This document shows, piece by piece, positions 11,001 through 21,622 of a stretch of DNA of 64,000 nt (position 1 is its first letter; each line of letters starts with the position of its first letter). A model generated the notes under the pieces. That model searched no databases. It was not told the origin of the DNA and saw only the letters and a program-made list of their open reading frames with translations. The stretch covers positions 1 through 64,000 of the forward strand of contig JAKCPI010014315.1 of the NCBI GenBank assembly GCA_023213315.1, written 5' to 3'. Both the position numbers and the translations under genes were made by a program. The DNA is from Euborellia annulipes (Eukaryota; Arthropoda; Insecta; Dermaptera; Anisolabididae).

Positions 11001-11499
11001 TTGTGACTCATTCGATTGTAAACTAATCGAGATCTTATAGAATTTAATTAGTTATATGAAACGGATTCTAAGAAAAAAAAATTTTTAAGGTGTTTTTAAA
11101 GATTAAAAATTCGAGTTTTTTTTTTTTAATGGAGTTTTGCCAAGAGAAATGATAGAATCATAAATTAATTAAATTTCTTTTTTATTAATGAAGAATTGAT
11201 TATATTAAAAAAAAAAAAAAATTTTCTCTTGTTGAAAAAGGAAAAAAAATGGTATATATTAGATCTAACAGGGGCGAATCTAACAGTGGACCTTTTTCTG
11301 CTTTGACCATACCTTCTATACAATTTTTCCCAAGTTATAATGTAATTTTTTTATCATTATATGAAAAAGTTAATTCTTTGTAGTTTTTTTGAGAAGAGAA
11401 TAGTTTTTGAAATAATCAACGAAGGAAAAGCCCATTCCTGCTAATTTTGAAAAAAAAAAAAAGATGTCAATAAATTTTTTTTTTAATTTATTTAAAGTC

Positions 11500-11790
11500 T
11501 TTTTAGGCATCGGATGGCAAATTAGACGTCATCTCTATTTATTTAAATTTATTGGTAGCCAATTAAATTGAACTAAATTTTTGTCCATTGTTACGGGATA
11601 CGAGCCCTTGATCCCCAGCATAAGATAAAAAAAATCCAAATAAAAATAAATGAAACGTCGGCGAGTTGGGCAAGAAAAATAAACAACAGACACCAAGATC
11701 TGTTAAGCAACGCCAAGCGGTGCTTAAAATCGGGATGGGCGGCCCCCGAGAAACAAGACCATCGAACCTCCGCCCGGAAGCCATCGATAT
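11500..11790. repeat. SINE-like and 5S-rRNA-like degenerate sequence
   Basis: 11505-11600 resembles the antisense tail of the type 3 SINE (TTTTAGGCATCGG, ATTTATTTAAATT). 11690-11760 contains TTAAGCAACG and GGATGGG, with the G of the second word 30 bp after the start of the first, followed by GAGAAAC. These are words and spacing seen in the internal promoter half of animal 5S rRNA. The flanks do not pair as 5S should, so at best this is a 5S-derived SINE head or relic. Confidence 0.35.
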
Positions 11791-11846
11791 ATGTATACCG
11801 GTATTATAATAATAAACGTATAAAAGTCAATTGGCCTGACTAAAAA

Positions 11847-11978
11847 AAAAAAATCTGGTGTGACTGGCGCACAGCACACAACTTTCTCTTACCTTCGGTA
11901 ATCGAAAGTTGTGTTCTGTGCTTGTCACACCAGATTTTTTGTGTCGACATGTATTTAGTTTCCGACCATAGGGTACGA

Positions 11979-12011
<33 letters not shown>

Positions 12012-12806
12012 ACATTCACACTTTTTTCTCATTCACACTCACAATTATACACACATTCATACAGTCTTTTCGGCAACTTAGGCCATTTAAGACTTTTGAC
12101 GATAACCGTTATGAATATATATAATTTAGGGTCCAGGCATTCTTATTTAAGTCATTTGGTATCCAAATGGCTTAAATAAAATTATCGGACTGCCTGGGGT
12201 CCGAACCCGCGACGTTCGGTATAGAAGGTAGACACGCTACCAACTACTCCAAGCCCCGTGGGCATAGGGTACGATTGAATTCAAGATGTAAAATTTATAA
12301 GTATGGGAAAATATTTATATTTTGTTGCCATGGCAACCATTTCTCCTATCTTTTCTATGGAGTACAAGAGTAAAGTGGTCTTCAGAAGATTTCAATCACA
12401 AAATGAGAATATACATTTTATAGAGAATCTAAAAAATAATTGATTTTTGAATTTAAAAAAAAATCGTTGGAGCAAATTTAGAGAAAATCGAAAAAAACTG
12501 AAAAAGTGCATCAGTAAAGTACTAGTACTTTTTGGTCGATTTTGTTCAAAAGCTTCGTGTCACGTCCCATGGGGGTGCCTAACTTAAATATAAAATTTCA
12601 ACTTCCTAGCTCTTTTTGTTCTTGAGATATTTTGTTCACAGACACACACACAGACAGACAGACCATGTCGCGAAAACCACTTTTTTGGATTCAGGGGACC
12701 TCAAAACGTGTATATCCATCAAAATCTCGACATCGAATTTTTGACATGAAACCAATACTTTCTCTCTCTATATATATTAACATATATATAGAGGTAAGAG
12801 AAAAGT
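11847..12806 (-). mobile_element. HINE-A copy carrying a SINE
   Basis: A complete copy in antisense. The terminal stem-loop (AAAAATCTGGTGTGACTGG) is at the left and the GGTAAGAGAAAAGT terminus at the right. A tRNA-derived SINE interrupts it at 11981-12263. Without the insert it is about 665 bp, like the other complete copies. Confidence 0.88.
11981..12263 (-). repeat. tRNA-derived SINE, type 1, inside HINE-A
   Basis: In antisense it reads from a poly-T run (the poly-A tail) through TTTTCGGCAACTTAGGCC to a tRNA-like head with GGTTCGGACCCC (B box) and GTAGTTGGTAGCGTG (A-box region). A 13-bp target duplication ATAGGGTACGATT flanks it at 11968-11980 and 12264-12276. The full SINE is about 265-285 bp. 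Confidence 0.9.
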
Positions 12807-13329
12807 AAAACAAAATAGTGTAATTTATCATAATATGACAAAAATTAGAAATTTCAATTTTTTAAAAAACTTAGGTTAAGTTGACGTCCTTACTACAAAA
12901 GTTAATACAAATCTACAATTTTAATGTAAGAAGTAGGCTTAGGCCTATATACCCAATTTCATCGATCTGACTGCTTGCTTTTTTAAGTAATCGAGTTCAC
13001 ACATACTACACATAGAGACAGACATAATTGCAAAAATGGTTTGTTTTTTTATTAAGTTTAAAAAATTAAATTTGAATTTTAATAAAACTCTTATTTCATT
13101 TCTTTAATGAAAAATAATATAGAAAATTATCTCAAATAAATACGTAATTTTTCTACGCCAAATATGATTTAAAAATTAGCAATTTAAACAAGGTTCCTGA
13201 CATTCTTTTTTTATTGCATTTTTTTCAATTTACATTTCAAGATATTAATTTAATAAGCTTGCTGCCAAGAATTCTCAAACTGTTTCACGACCACCCACTC
13301 AGATAAAAATTAGAGTAATTCGAATTAAA

Positions 13330-13600
13330 TATATAAATAATACAATATATTTGTTCATATGATTCAAGATATTTATTAATTAAAAATTAACACTTAATAC
13401 TTAACTTGTGTCATACTCAAAATTGATTTACAGATTTTTTTTGTTAAATAATTGCTCATGATGACACAAAATTGTCGAAATAAGTATTAAGTTTTATTAA
13501 TAAATATCATGAACCTAGTCTATTATTTACATATTTAAATTTTAATTTACAAAATGGTTCAAAGAAAGCCTACGGCCGAAAGTTTAAATTTTATCAGAAT
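13330..13600. repeat. Decayed Penelope-like palindromic repeat
   Basis: The stretch holds inverted TTTATTAATTAAAAATTAACACTTAATAC and a degenerate hammerhead-like core (ATGATGACACAAAATTGTCGAAAT at about 13456). CAAAATGGTTCAAAGAAAGCC then matches the flank of the better copy at 29965-30190. Confidence 0.55.
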
Positions 13601-13608
13601 GATTTAGT

Positions 13609-13862
13609 TAAATATTTTTCGAGATCTATATATTTGAATAAGATAATTGTATTCAAAATACCTCGATTCGGACTAATCAAGTCATAGATATATTCAACAG
13701 AACATGTGAGTGTTTTTTATTGGTGAGGCCAAAAAGCCCCCGGGAATCGAACCCAGGATCTCCGCCTTTCCGGGGCATAGGCGTGCTATCCATTGCACCA
13801 GGCCACCGGACCCTCGACCGAAGTGGAGGACCAATAAAAAACACTCACATGTCTTGTTGAAC
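13609..13862 (-). repeat. tRNA-derived SINE, type 2, with target duplication
   Basis: The antisense head contains GGTTCGATTCCCGG (B box) and GGCCTGGTGCAATGGATAGC (A-box region), and the tail matches 5070-5175. A 12-bp duplication CAGAATGATTTA flanks it (about 13597-13608 and 13863-13874). CAATAAAAAACACTCACATG appears inverted on both sides of the head, giving the element an internal hairpin. Confidence 0.82.
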
Positions 13863-13944
13863 AGAATGATTTAATTTGGAAAAATTAAGCTAATGATTAA
13901 TTTTTTTTTTATTTTAGTCTTTTCGACATCTTAGACCTTATAGA

Positions 13945-15283
13945 CACTAGCGGTCCCAGAGGGGGGCCCAGGGGGGCCCGGGCCCCCCCCATTGGACAAC
14001 AAAAATTCAAAAGTTTTATTTAATATTTTAAACCTAAACAGAAAAATTATAAATTTTTCACGTCTCAGGATAGCTAAAAACGCAAATTTCAATGCCTAAT
14101 TTTCAAAAATTTTTCCATACCCCCTAGGGTGTTAGCCTTGTATTCCAAGGGTCGCGGGTTCGGATCCCAGACAGTTTTTAATGAATATTATGATATTATT
14201 TGGTTTAATTTGACTACAAAAAAATTAGGATGTCGCCTATATGGCGACATACGAGTGCAAAGGGTTAATTTTTAAAGGTCGCTCAAAATTTATTTTTATT
14301 TGATTCATATTAAATATTTAATAAATTTTTCTTTTAATTAGTAAGATAATCGACAAAAATACACCACGAGATGAACAAAAAACAGAATACTGAAAGTATA
14401 ATTATTGGGATTAGATAGATGTAGACAGCCAGCAAGAGATAAAAAAAACTTTATTTAATTATCGTCGACGTTTCGGTATCACAACAATCCCATCTTCAGG
14501 ACGATAAACTGTTAATGTTTCTTAGATAGATGCATTTTGGTTCATACAAAAATAAATGATAAAATTTGCATATACCATTAGATGTATATGAGAATTGCCG
14601 TAGGTGCATGGGCTGTATTTTTATTTTGTGGCAAATGGGCCCGAAACGACAGCACTGGCCAAGATTAAAAGACTGAAAATATAATTTTTTAATAACTTGC
14701 TAATTTGCAAATTAAGGTACAATTGATTATATTTTCTCAAATATCTTACTAATTAAAAGAAAATAAGAATTTATTAAATCTTTAATATGAATATTTAAAG
14801 GTCGCTTGAAAACATCGAAAGAAATGCAGACAAACTAAAAAAAAATTTGAGGGACCTTTAAAAATTAATATTTTAAGTTGAAAATTTGAGAAACTTACTT
14901 TTTTTCGACTATAAAATTCGACCATAACAAGAAAAAAATTAAAAAAAGAAAAAAAAATCGATTTTTGACGAATTTGGAAATTTTTTTAAAATTTTGATCG
15001 ACTCTTAAAAAATTTTTTGAGCTCATCTTTGGAGAGGACTCTTAAAGCATGATATACTAAAATATTGTCATATGAGATTGAAAAAAAAATTAGTCGGTTT
15101 TTTGCGCCATCCTATTCTTCACCTTCCCTACAGGCCATTGGCTACCAATCCAGGTGAAATAAATATATAGAATAGGTCTAAATAGCCTTCGCTGCCGAAA
15201 AAGAGCTTAAATGAATAACAAAAAAAAAAAAAAAAAAAAAATTTTGGGCCCCCCCCCTTGACAAAATCCTGGGACCGCCACTG
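13945..15283. mobile_element. Non-autonomous hAT-type element
   Basis: The ends CACTAGCGGTCCCAG (13945-13959) and CTGGGACCGCCACTG (15269-15283) are inverted with two mismatches. An exact 8-bp duplication CTTATAGA flanks them (13937-13944 and 15284-15291). CAGTGGCG-type ends with 8-bp duplications are the hAT signature. The 1339-bp interior holds a SINE head (14120-14165), a hammerhead-like motif and another SINE tail (15125-15215). No transposase was recognised. Confidence 0.9.
14459..14507 (-). ncRNA. Hammerhead-like ribozyme motif
   Basis: On the minus strand, stem I TTATCGTC (14500-14507) pairs perfectly with GACGATAA (14459-14466). The core reads CTGAAGA, then a weak stem II, then GAAAC and the cleavage triplet GTC. 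Stem III is the two-pair ACGT seen in retroelement hammerheads. One extra U lies between the CTGAAGA core and stem II, so activity is uncertain. Confidence 0.5.
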
Positions 15284-16102
15284 CTTATAGACATTGACGA
15301 TACTAATTTTTTTTTTTTTTTATATACGGTATATAATTAATGTAGAAAGTGGCTGTGTAGAATTGAATAAGCTTATGAACAGACTGTTGACAACTCTATT
15401 TACTAAAAAACTCCAATGCAACTGAAGGTGGCATGATTAAATCGGCAGAAACGTTTTGCGTAAAAGGAGTTTAATTTAATAGAGGCTCCCTGCCTGGCTG
15501 CTTTCCTCTTCAATCCTTTAGTAAATACGATATATATTAGGGGGTACAGTCACATTTGGTATCCAAATGATTTAAATAAATTCATCTGACTGCCTGGGAT
15601 CCGAACCCGCGCCCAGTCGTTTTAAGACTATTATTATTTACATTTGTCAACACCTCTAGTCTCTCGGCCAAGGGGGTAGGGGAGGGGGATGGAAGTAATG
15701 CTTAATTTTAATTCTTTTTGATATTTTTTAAAAGTGAAAAATTTACGAAATTTTAATCCTCCCACTCCCATATCGTTCCAATTTGTCCATAATTTCTAAA
15801 ATCTTTTTATTTCTTTATTATATTTTCTAATATAAATATTTATTAATATTTCTTGTTGATGTTGGCAAAGGTATAGTTAGTGAAACTTAATCTTGCCCTT
15901 GTCGTAAATATATGGATCAAATTTCATCAGCCGCGATGTAAGGAATGCCTCGCCGCCTGGGGGGTCATTGAAAGCTGTTCTAGTGATTCTATGAAATCCC
16001 TTATGAAATTTTTTTATTAAAATGGACATAGAAACATTATTCTCTAAACAGGAGAGGGAGCAGGTGCAGCCAAAATTAAAAGCCTCCGATTTATTACAAT
16101 TC

Positions 16103-16320
16103 AACGAGACGTTTCGGGTGAATTTTATTTACCCATCTTCAGTCCTTCAAAATTGTTAAAGTCCCGGAGTTAGTCGTTTGGGCAATACATGTAAATTTAT
16201 GTACCAACTCACTAGCATATATGATACATAAATGTATTGCCCAAACGACCAAAAGTTCGGGACTTTAACAATTTTGAAGGACTGAAGATGGGTAAATAAA
16301 ATTCACCCGAAACATTTTAA
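16103..16320. repeat. 95-bp-arm palindrome with hammerhead-like cores
   Basis: The arms at about 16107-16201 and 16220-16314 are near-perfect inverted copies (TTCGGGTGAATTTTATTTAC and its complement). Each arm holds CTGAAGATGGGT..ACCCGAAAC, a hammerhead-like core. The left arm keeps GTC; the right arm has lost it. Probably a Penelope-like terminal pair. Confidence 0.7.
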
Positions 16321-16450
16321 ATGAATCGAATCTACATTTCATTACTAATATTAATAAGTTCTTAATAGTGATATCAAATCCACGGTATTAGGGAAGATTG
16401 TGCTGATAAATTAACAAAATTTAATATTAGATTTAGAACAGCAAATTTTT

Positions 16451-16490
16451 ACTTTCTCTTACCTATATATGTAATATATAGAGAGAAAGT
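16451..16490. repeat. Solo HINE-A left terminus
   Basis: Forty bases forming the short terminal palindrome only: ACTTTCTCT at the left and AGAGAGAAAGT at the right, with no HINE body. Either a deletion remnant or an independently mobilised end. 16500-16780 shows nothing recognisable. Confidence 0.6.
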
Positions 16491-16782
16491 ATTTTTTTAT
16501 AATAACTAGACTGAATGATAATTAATTGAAAAATAAAGAATTAACTAATATTTATTAGTTTTATCCTTGATCTCTTTGATCATATATGGATATTAGATAA
16601 TACTGAAATGTACATATAAATTATATCGGAATATAATTAACAAAGGCTCTTAAATAGATAGAATGGTAAAATAATTTTATAAAAGTTTTACTTGTCAAAA
16701 AAATTATACCTAAGTATATAATTTTTTAATGACCCCGTACATCTTATTATCTTAACAATGCTGGCGGCTGTTTATTAAATGT

Positions 16783-17036
16783 AATTTTTTTTTTTTTTTA
16801 TTTAAAAAAACACACATTATTTTCTCATTCACACTCATACGCACACATCCACATAGTCTTTTCGGCAACTTAGGCCATATAAGACTTTGACGATAACCAT
16901 TATATTAATAATATATATATTTGGGGTCCAGGCATTTTTTATTTAAGCCATTTGGTATCTAAATGCCTGGGATCCGAACCGGCGGTCGTTAGTAAAGAAG
17001 GCCAGCACGCTGACATCTACATCAAGCCCGCGGGGT
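16783..17036 (-). repeat. tRNA-derived SINE, type 1
   Basis: Antisense poly-A tail (16784-16800), TTTTCGGCAACTTAGGCC at 16859, and a tRNA-like head with a decayed B box (GATCCGAACCGG) ending at AAGCCCGCGGGG. Same family as 11981-12263. Confidence 0.8.
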
Positions 17037-17814
17037 AACTTAATTGAAATGCATCCAGTTATTAAAAGAAAATACCAAAATTTTAGCAAAATAGATAGAA
17101 ACACTTTTTTTTGCAACAATAATTTATGCACGAATCGAATTTTACAGTTGATTGAGATGATAGGCTCATTATTATAATTAAAATATCGATGAGAGAGACT
17201 ATGATTATAAAAGAGTGGTATTTTCTGGAGAATCAGAACCAGGAAGGCCAGAGCAGAAACCTCGAGGCATTCAGCGCTCGCTGAGCGTTCAGCACTTGGC
17301 GCCCACTCAAAGAGCGACTTTTGCGCCCACTCGTCCTATCAACTTCATGCAATTTAAGCCTTTTCTTTTTTTTTTTCTTTCTTCATAAAAGAGGGCGATT
17401 CTTCAGCAAGGCAAACAAATATCTGATGTCCCAATTTTTTTAAAGGAACTGTTTTTTTAATCTTTAGCATTGCTTTATCTGTTATAAAAAATAGTTATAT
17501 TAATTTTCCGCTATTGTTATTTTATTTTTCCAAACCGGATTTGTAATCAATCGCCCCCTCATCCAAGATTTGTCATCTCTAATATTACAAATACCTTTTA
17601 AATCCTTTAGAAATAAACGAAGATAAATTCAAATTTAAGAATTATTAAATAAAACGCATTTTATAAAGAAATTAGCCTACGTATTTACTTGTTATTATTT
17701 AAGTAACATGATTTTTAATTTCTTTTTTTTATAAAGGAGATTTGATTTTTGTACTTTATAACGCAGTTATTTATTGATAATAGATTTAAATAATGAATAT
17801 TAAATAGGTCTATA
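17037..17814. other. Unassigned sequence
   Basis: Mostly AT-rich with no gene recognised. A GC-richer island at 17230-17345 contains a repeated GCGCCCACTC and CAGCGCTCGCTGAGCG, which can form a small hairpin. Its role is unknown. Confidence 0.35.
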
Positions 17815-19262
17815 ATACCATGGGGAACATAAACATTTGCACCCTGGCCAGTTTGAAAGACGCCTACTAGTTAGGCAGCCCAATTGACTCACCACTACAT
17901 ATGCACTGTCTGTGTGAATTTACCTGTGGTAGGGTTCTGAGGGTCTTTTAAGACAGACCATAAACCAACCCTTTGGACAATAGATAAATTTTAAATAGAA
18001 AATTTTCAAATTCCTCTTCTAGACACCGAAAAAAACTTGAATTTCAATTTATATTTTAATGTTTGCTTTTGTTTAATTCGTAGGGCCTACAGGGGTTGGA
18101 GAAAATAAAAAAAAAGTCAAAATGTGTGTACTTTTTTCAGTTTTTCGCATATATCTCGTAAACTAAGCATATTTTGAGCACCATAATAAATTAGAAAGAG
18201 TATAAAATTTGGTAAAATTTGGATGATAAAACGAATTTTCAGACCAAATATTAACCGAGATTCGGCCTATCAAAGTTTCTTTTTTTTTTTTCATTTCGAA
18301 ATACTTTGGACTTTTTTCAGTTTTTCGCTTATATCTCGCAAACTAAACATATTTTGTGAATTTTAATACATGAAAAATTTGTAGAGCATTAAATTTGCTA
18401 AGATTGCGTTAATAAATCGAATATTTAGACCCAATATTAACCGAGATACGGACCACCAGTTTTTATTTGTTTTACATTTTGAGGAACTTTGGCTACTTTG
18501 ATCGGCCGTATCTCGGTTAATATTGGGTCTACATATTCGTTTTAACAACGAAATTCTAGCAAATTTAATGCTCTACAACTTTGTATTGTACTCTGGTGCA
18601 CAAAATATACTTAGCTTACGAGATAGAAAACAAAATAAAAACTGAAAAAAGTCCTAAAATTTTGAGGTTTTTGCAACCCCCCTCTCCCACTCCCCCCAAG
18701 TTAGTTCATGGTTCAAATTATATTTCATATAGGGCAAGAGAAAGTAAAATATAATAATTTACTCTAGCTAAAAAAAAAAATTGATTTATAAATACCCTAA
18801 AAAAATATTGAAAAAATATACGCAACTTTTGATTACCGAAGGTAAGAGAAAGTTGTGTGCTGTGAGACAGTCACTCTAGATATTTTTTTTTAATAAGAAT
18901 ATTTTAACGCCCGAGATATTATTATAAAGGTCTATAGATATCGGAGAAATTTTATTAAAAATTGGGATACAAGTTTCGTTCAAATTGTGAAATAAGTTAA
19001 TTTTTTCCAAATAACAAGATGAAATTAATAAAAAAGTTGAAATTTTATTAATTTAAGATCAAATTTATCCGATATGAAAAGGCTACGCTATATATTATTG
19101 AAAAGGGTTGGTTTATGGTCTATCATAAAAGAGGCTCAGAACCCTACCACAGGTAAATTCACACAGACACTGCATATGTAGTGGTGAGTCAATTGGGCTG
19201 CCTAACTAATAGGCGTCTTTCAAACTGGCCAGGGTGCAAATGTTTATGTTCCCCATGGTATT
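17815..19262. mobile_element. Element with about 160-bp terminal inverted repeats
   Basis: The left arm (about 17815-17974) and right arm (about 19100-19262) are inverted copies. Both begin CCATGGGGAACATAAACATT and carry GACTCACCACTACATATGCA and CTACCACAGGTAAATTCACA. The interior has three copies of a unit of about 170 bp, two direct and one inverted, with ATCTCG(T/C)AAACTAA and TATTAACCGAGAT. Long arms resemble foldback or MULE-type elements, but no 9-bp duplication was found. No protein is encoded. HINE end remnants lie inside at about 18718-18880. Confidence 0.75.
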
Positions 19263-19336
19263 TTAAATGTGTCAGGTATGGGGAATCCCCTCTCCCGTCA
19301 TCATTTCAAGTCATAAACACCCTTTCTGCCTATTTT

Positions 19337-20010
19337 ACTTTTTCTTACCTATGTATATATGTAATATATATATAGAGAGAAAGTATTGGATTCATGTCAA
19401 AAATTCGATGTCGAGATTTTTGATGGATCTTCACGTTTTGAGGTCCTCTGAATCCAAAAAAGTGGTTTTCGCGACATGGTCTGTCTGTCTGTGTGTGTGT
19501 CTGTGTGTCTGTGTGTGTTCAATTTTAAGCATGAAGGAATTGAGCTAGGAGGTTGAAATTTTATATTTAAGTTAGGCACTCTCCTAGGGCGTGAAAATAA
19601 GCTTTTAATCAAAATCGACCAAAGAGTACTAGTACTTTACTGATGTACTTTTTCAGTTTTTTTTCGGTTTTCTCAAAATTCGCTCTAACGATTTTGATTA
19701 AAATTCAAAAATCATTTATTTTTTAGGTGCTCTTTCAAATGTATATTCTGATTTTGCTCTCAAAATTGTTTGAAGACCACTTTACTCTTGTATTTCATAG
19801 GGAAGATAGGAGAAATGGTTGCCATGGTAACAAAATATAAATATTTTCCCATACTTATAAATTTTACATCTTGAATTCAATTGTACCCTACTGTCGGAAA
19901 CTAAATACATGTCGACACGAAAAATCTGGTGTGACAAGCACAGTACACAACTTTCGATTACCGAAGGTAAGAGAAAGTTGTGTGCTGTGCGCCAGTCACA
20001 CCAGATTTTT
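19337..20010 (+). mobile_element. Complete HINE-A copy
   Basis: Best intact example, 674 bp. It has the ACTTTTTCTTACC left end with short palindrome, ATTCGATGTCGAGATTTT, the GT-rich run, GTACTAGTACTTTACTGATG, GTTGCCATGGTAAC, the GTCGACACGAAAAATCTGG half-stem, and GGTAAGAGAAAGTTGTG with the closing half ending CCAGATTTTT. The last word of this copy abuts the first word of the next, fixing both boundaries. No protein frame runs through it. Confidence 0.9.
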
Positions 20011-20035
20011 ACTTTCTATTACCTATGTATATATG

Positions 20036-21622
20036 CATAGGCGTAGCCACGGGGGGGGGGATTTGGGGGTTCAAACCCCCCCCCCCCCCCCATTGGACCC
20101 AAGCCATGACTAGATATTTCAGCTCTATAATACAAATCACTTTCTCTCTATATATATTTCATATATAGGGTAAGAGAAAGTAAAATATAATAATTTTTTC
20201 TAACTTAAAAAAAAAAAAAAATTAAATAAAACGCAAAAAATTCAAGAAAATTCAGAATTTTTCCATCGAAAAGAATTGATTTTTATAAAAAATTAAAGCC
20301 TCTTAAAATTGATTAAATCTCGCAAATGAAAAATAATAAAAATTATTATATAAATAAATTTATTAATTATTTCTTATAGAGATCTGTGATGGGACTATGG
20401 TCGAAGAGAAACAGCTAGAGGGACGCTTCGGTATTTTACCAAGGCCCATATAGAGTAAGGTGGGGCAAAAGTCCGAATCCTCATTTTAAAATCCCCGTTA
20501 GACTTGGCGTTGTTCTAAACACCTTTGTTAGGTTAGTAACAACAAGAACAGATGATGATTCGAAATTCAATAACGTGTTTGAAGCCGATTGTTAACAATG
20601 AGCAAAGTTATGTTTTTGTCACCTTCCATCTAATATTTATGGAAATTCTCATGGTTGCAACATGTACCAGCATGCACTTTTCTAACTGTCTAATGTCTTT
20701 GATTGCAAGCTGATAACCCTAAATAAATATTTTAAAACCTTTTTCTTCTCTACAGTTAACAATAAAAATTTTTTGTAACACTTCGATGAAAATAGCTAAA
20801 TGGGGCAAAAGTCCGCGGCCTCGACGGGGCAAAAGGCCCAATGGATCTCCAATGGAACAAATGTCACCCAATGGTATTCGAGTTTCTAATACCCCTACCT
20901 AGTATTTTCTGGGTTTCTAATACCCCTACCTAGTATTTTCTCGGATTAATGAGCCTAGGGAAACGACCACGACCCGAAATGTTTATGCAGATTATGAACT
21001 TCAATCTTACTGGGGACTAATTGTTATAAGGCCTATTGTGTATTTCTAATAAATAAAATAAATACATAAAACATACCTATACCTAATGTATTTCTTATTA
21101 AGTCTTTTTTATACCCTGGTTCGAGACGGTTGTTGGCTTCAGGGGCAATTTTTGCATCTAAGGACTTTTGCCCCGCTAGTGCGGACTTTTACCCCCTCGG
21201 TGGGGCAAAAGTCCGCAAATGAAAATTTTTGTTTAAATACCTCTTCTACTCATATGCTACCGAATTGGAAACCAAAAAAATTATGTAAGATAGCCAAATA
21301 ACCAAGCTTTCAGGGGATGTTCCTATTTTTATTGTATCTTTCATAGGAAGGTCAAAAAAAATTCCAAAAGAAAAACTGCGGACTTTTGCCCCACCTTACT
21401 CTACATAAAATTAAGAGAGTTGCATTTTTTTATTGCCTGATACGAGTTCATTGAAAAATTGCGGCCCTTAATTAAGAAAGGGCGGGCCCGAGCCACCTCG
21501 AGGGGGTCCAGGGGCTAGTCATATATTTCATTAGAAGCCTTATACTGCCCTATTAGTCGGGGAGGGGGGGGGAAGAAATAATCCTAAACCCCTCCCATCA
21601 AAAATTTCTGGCTACCCCTATG
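20036..21622. mobile_element. hAT-type element nested in HINE-A
   Basis: The ends CATAGGCGTAGCCA (20036) and TGGCTACCCCTATG (to 21622) are inverted with one mismatch, and an exact 8-bp duplication TATATATG flanks them (20028-20035 and 21623-21630). Inside are G/C runs, a HINE end remnant (20125-20180), a TA-flanked element (20453-21401) and a piece like the Helitron core (21478-21520, GGCGGGCCCGAGCCA). No transposase recognised. Confidence 0.88.
20453..21401. mobile_element. TA-flanked element with GGGGCAAAAGTCC ends
   Basis: GAGTAAGGTGGGGCAAAAGT at the left end is exactly inverted at the right end (23 bp in all), with TA on both sides. A TA duplication suggests the Tc1/mariner group. The terminal word GGGGCAAAAG recurs inside at about 20803, 20826, 21170 and 21201 in both orientations. 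A 31-bp unit (TTTCTAATACCCCTACCTAG) is tandemly doubled at 20881-20940. No transposase frame. Length 949 bp. Confidence 0.82.

Larger units (their letters stand above)
13895..15690 (-). repeat. SINE split by a 1.3-kb hAT insertion
   Basis: The antisense tail TTTTCGACATCTTAGAC at 13918 stops at the hAT insertion and resumes after 15291. The head, with GATCCGAACCCGCGCCC, is at 15600. A relic of the palindromic repeat seen at 37118-37454 lies between (about 15346-15525: ACTGAAGGTGG, GAAACG, GCCTGGCTGC). The same SINE type is at 36300-36500. Confidence 0.6.

Noticed and set aside
13945..15283. CRISPR-like or phage-like structure
   Set aside because: No regular spaced repeats. The gene structure and repeats are plainly eukaryotic, and the element is a hAT.
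16877..17035. Possible small RNA gene from the GC-rich end
   Set aside because: It is the antisense head of a type 1 SINE.
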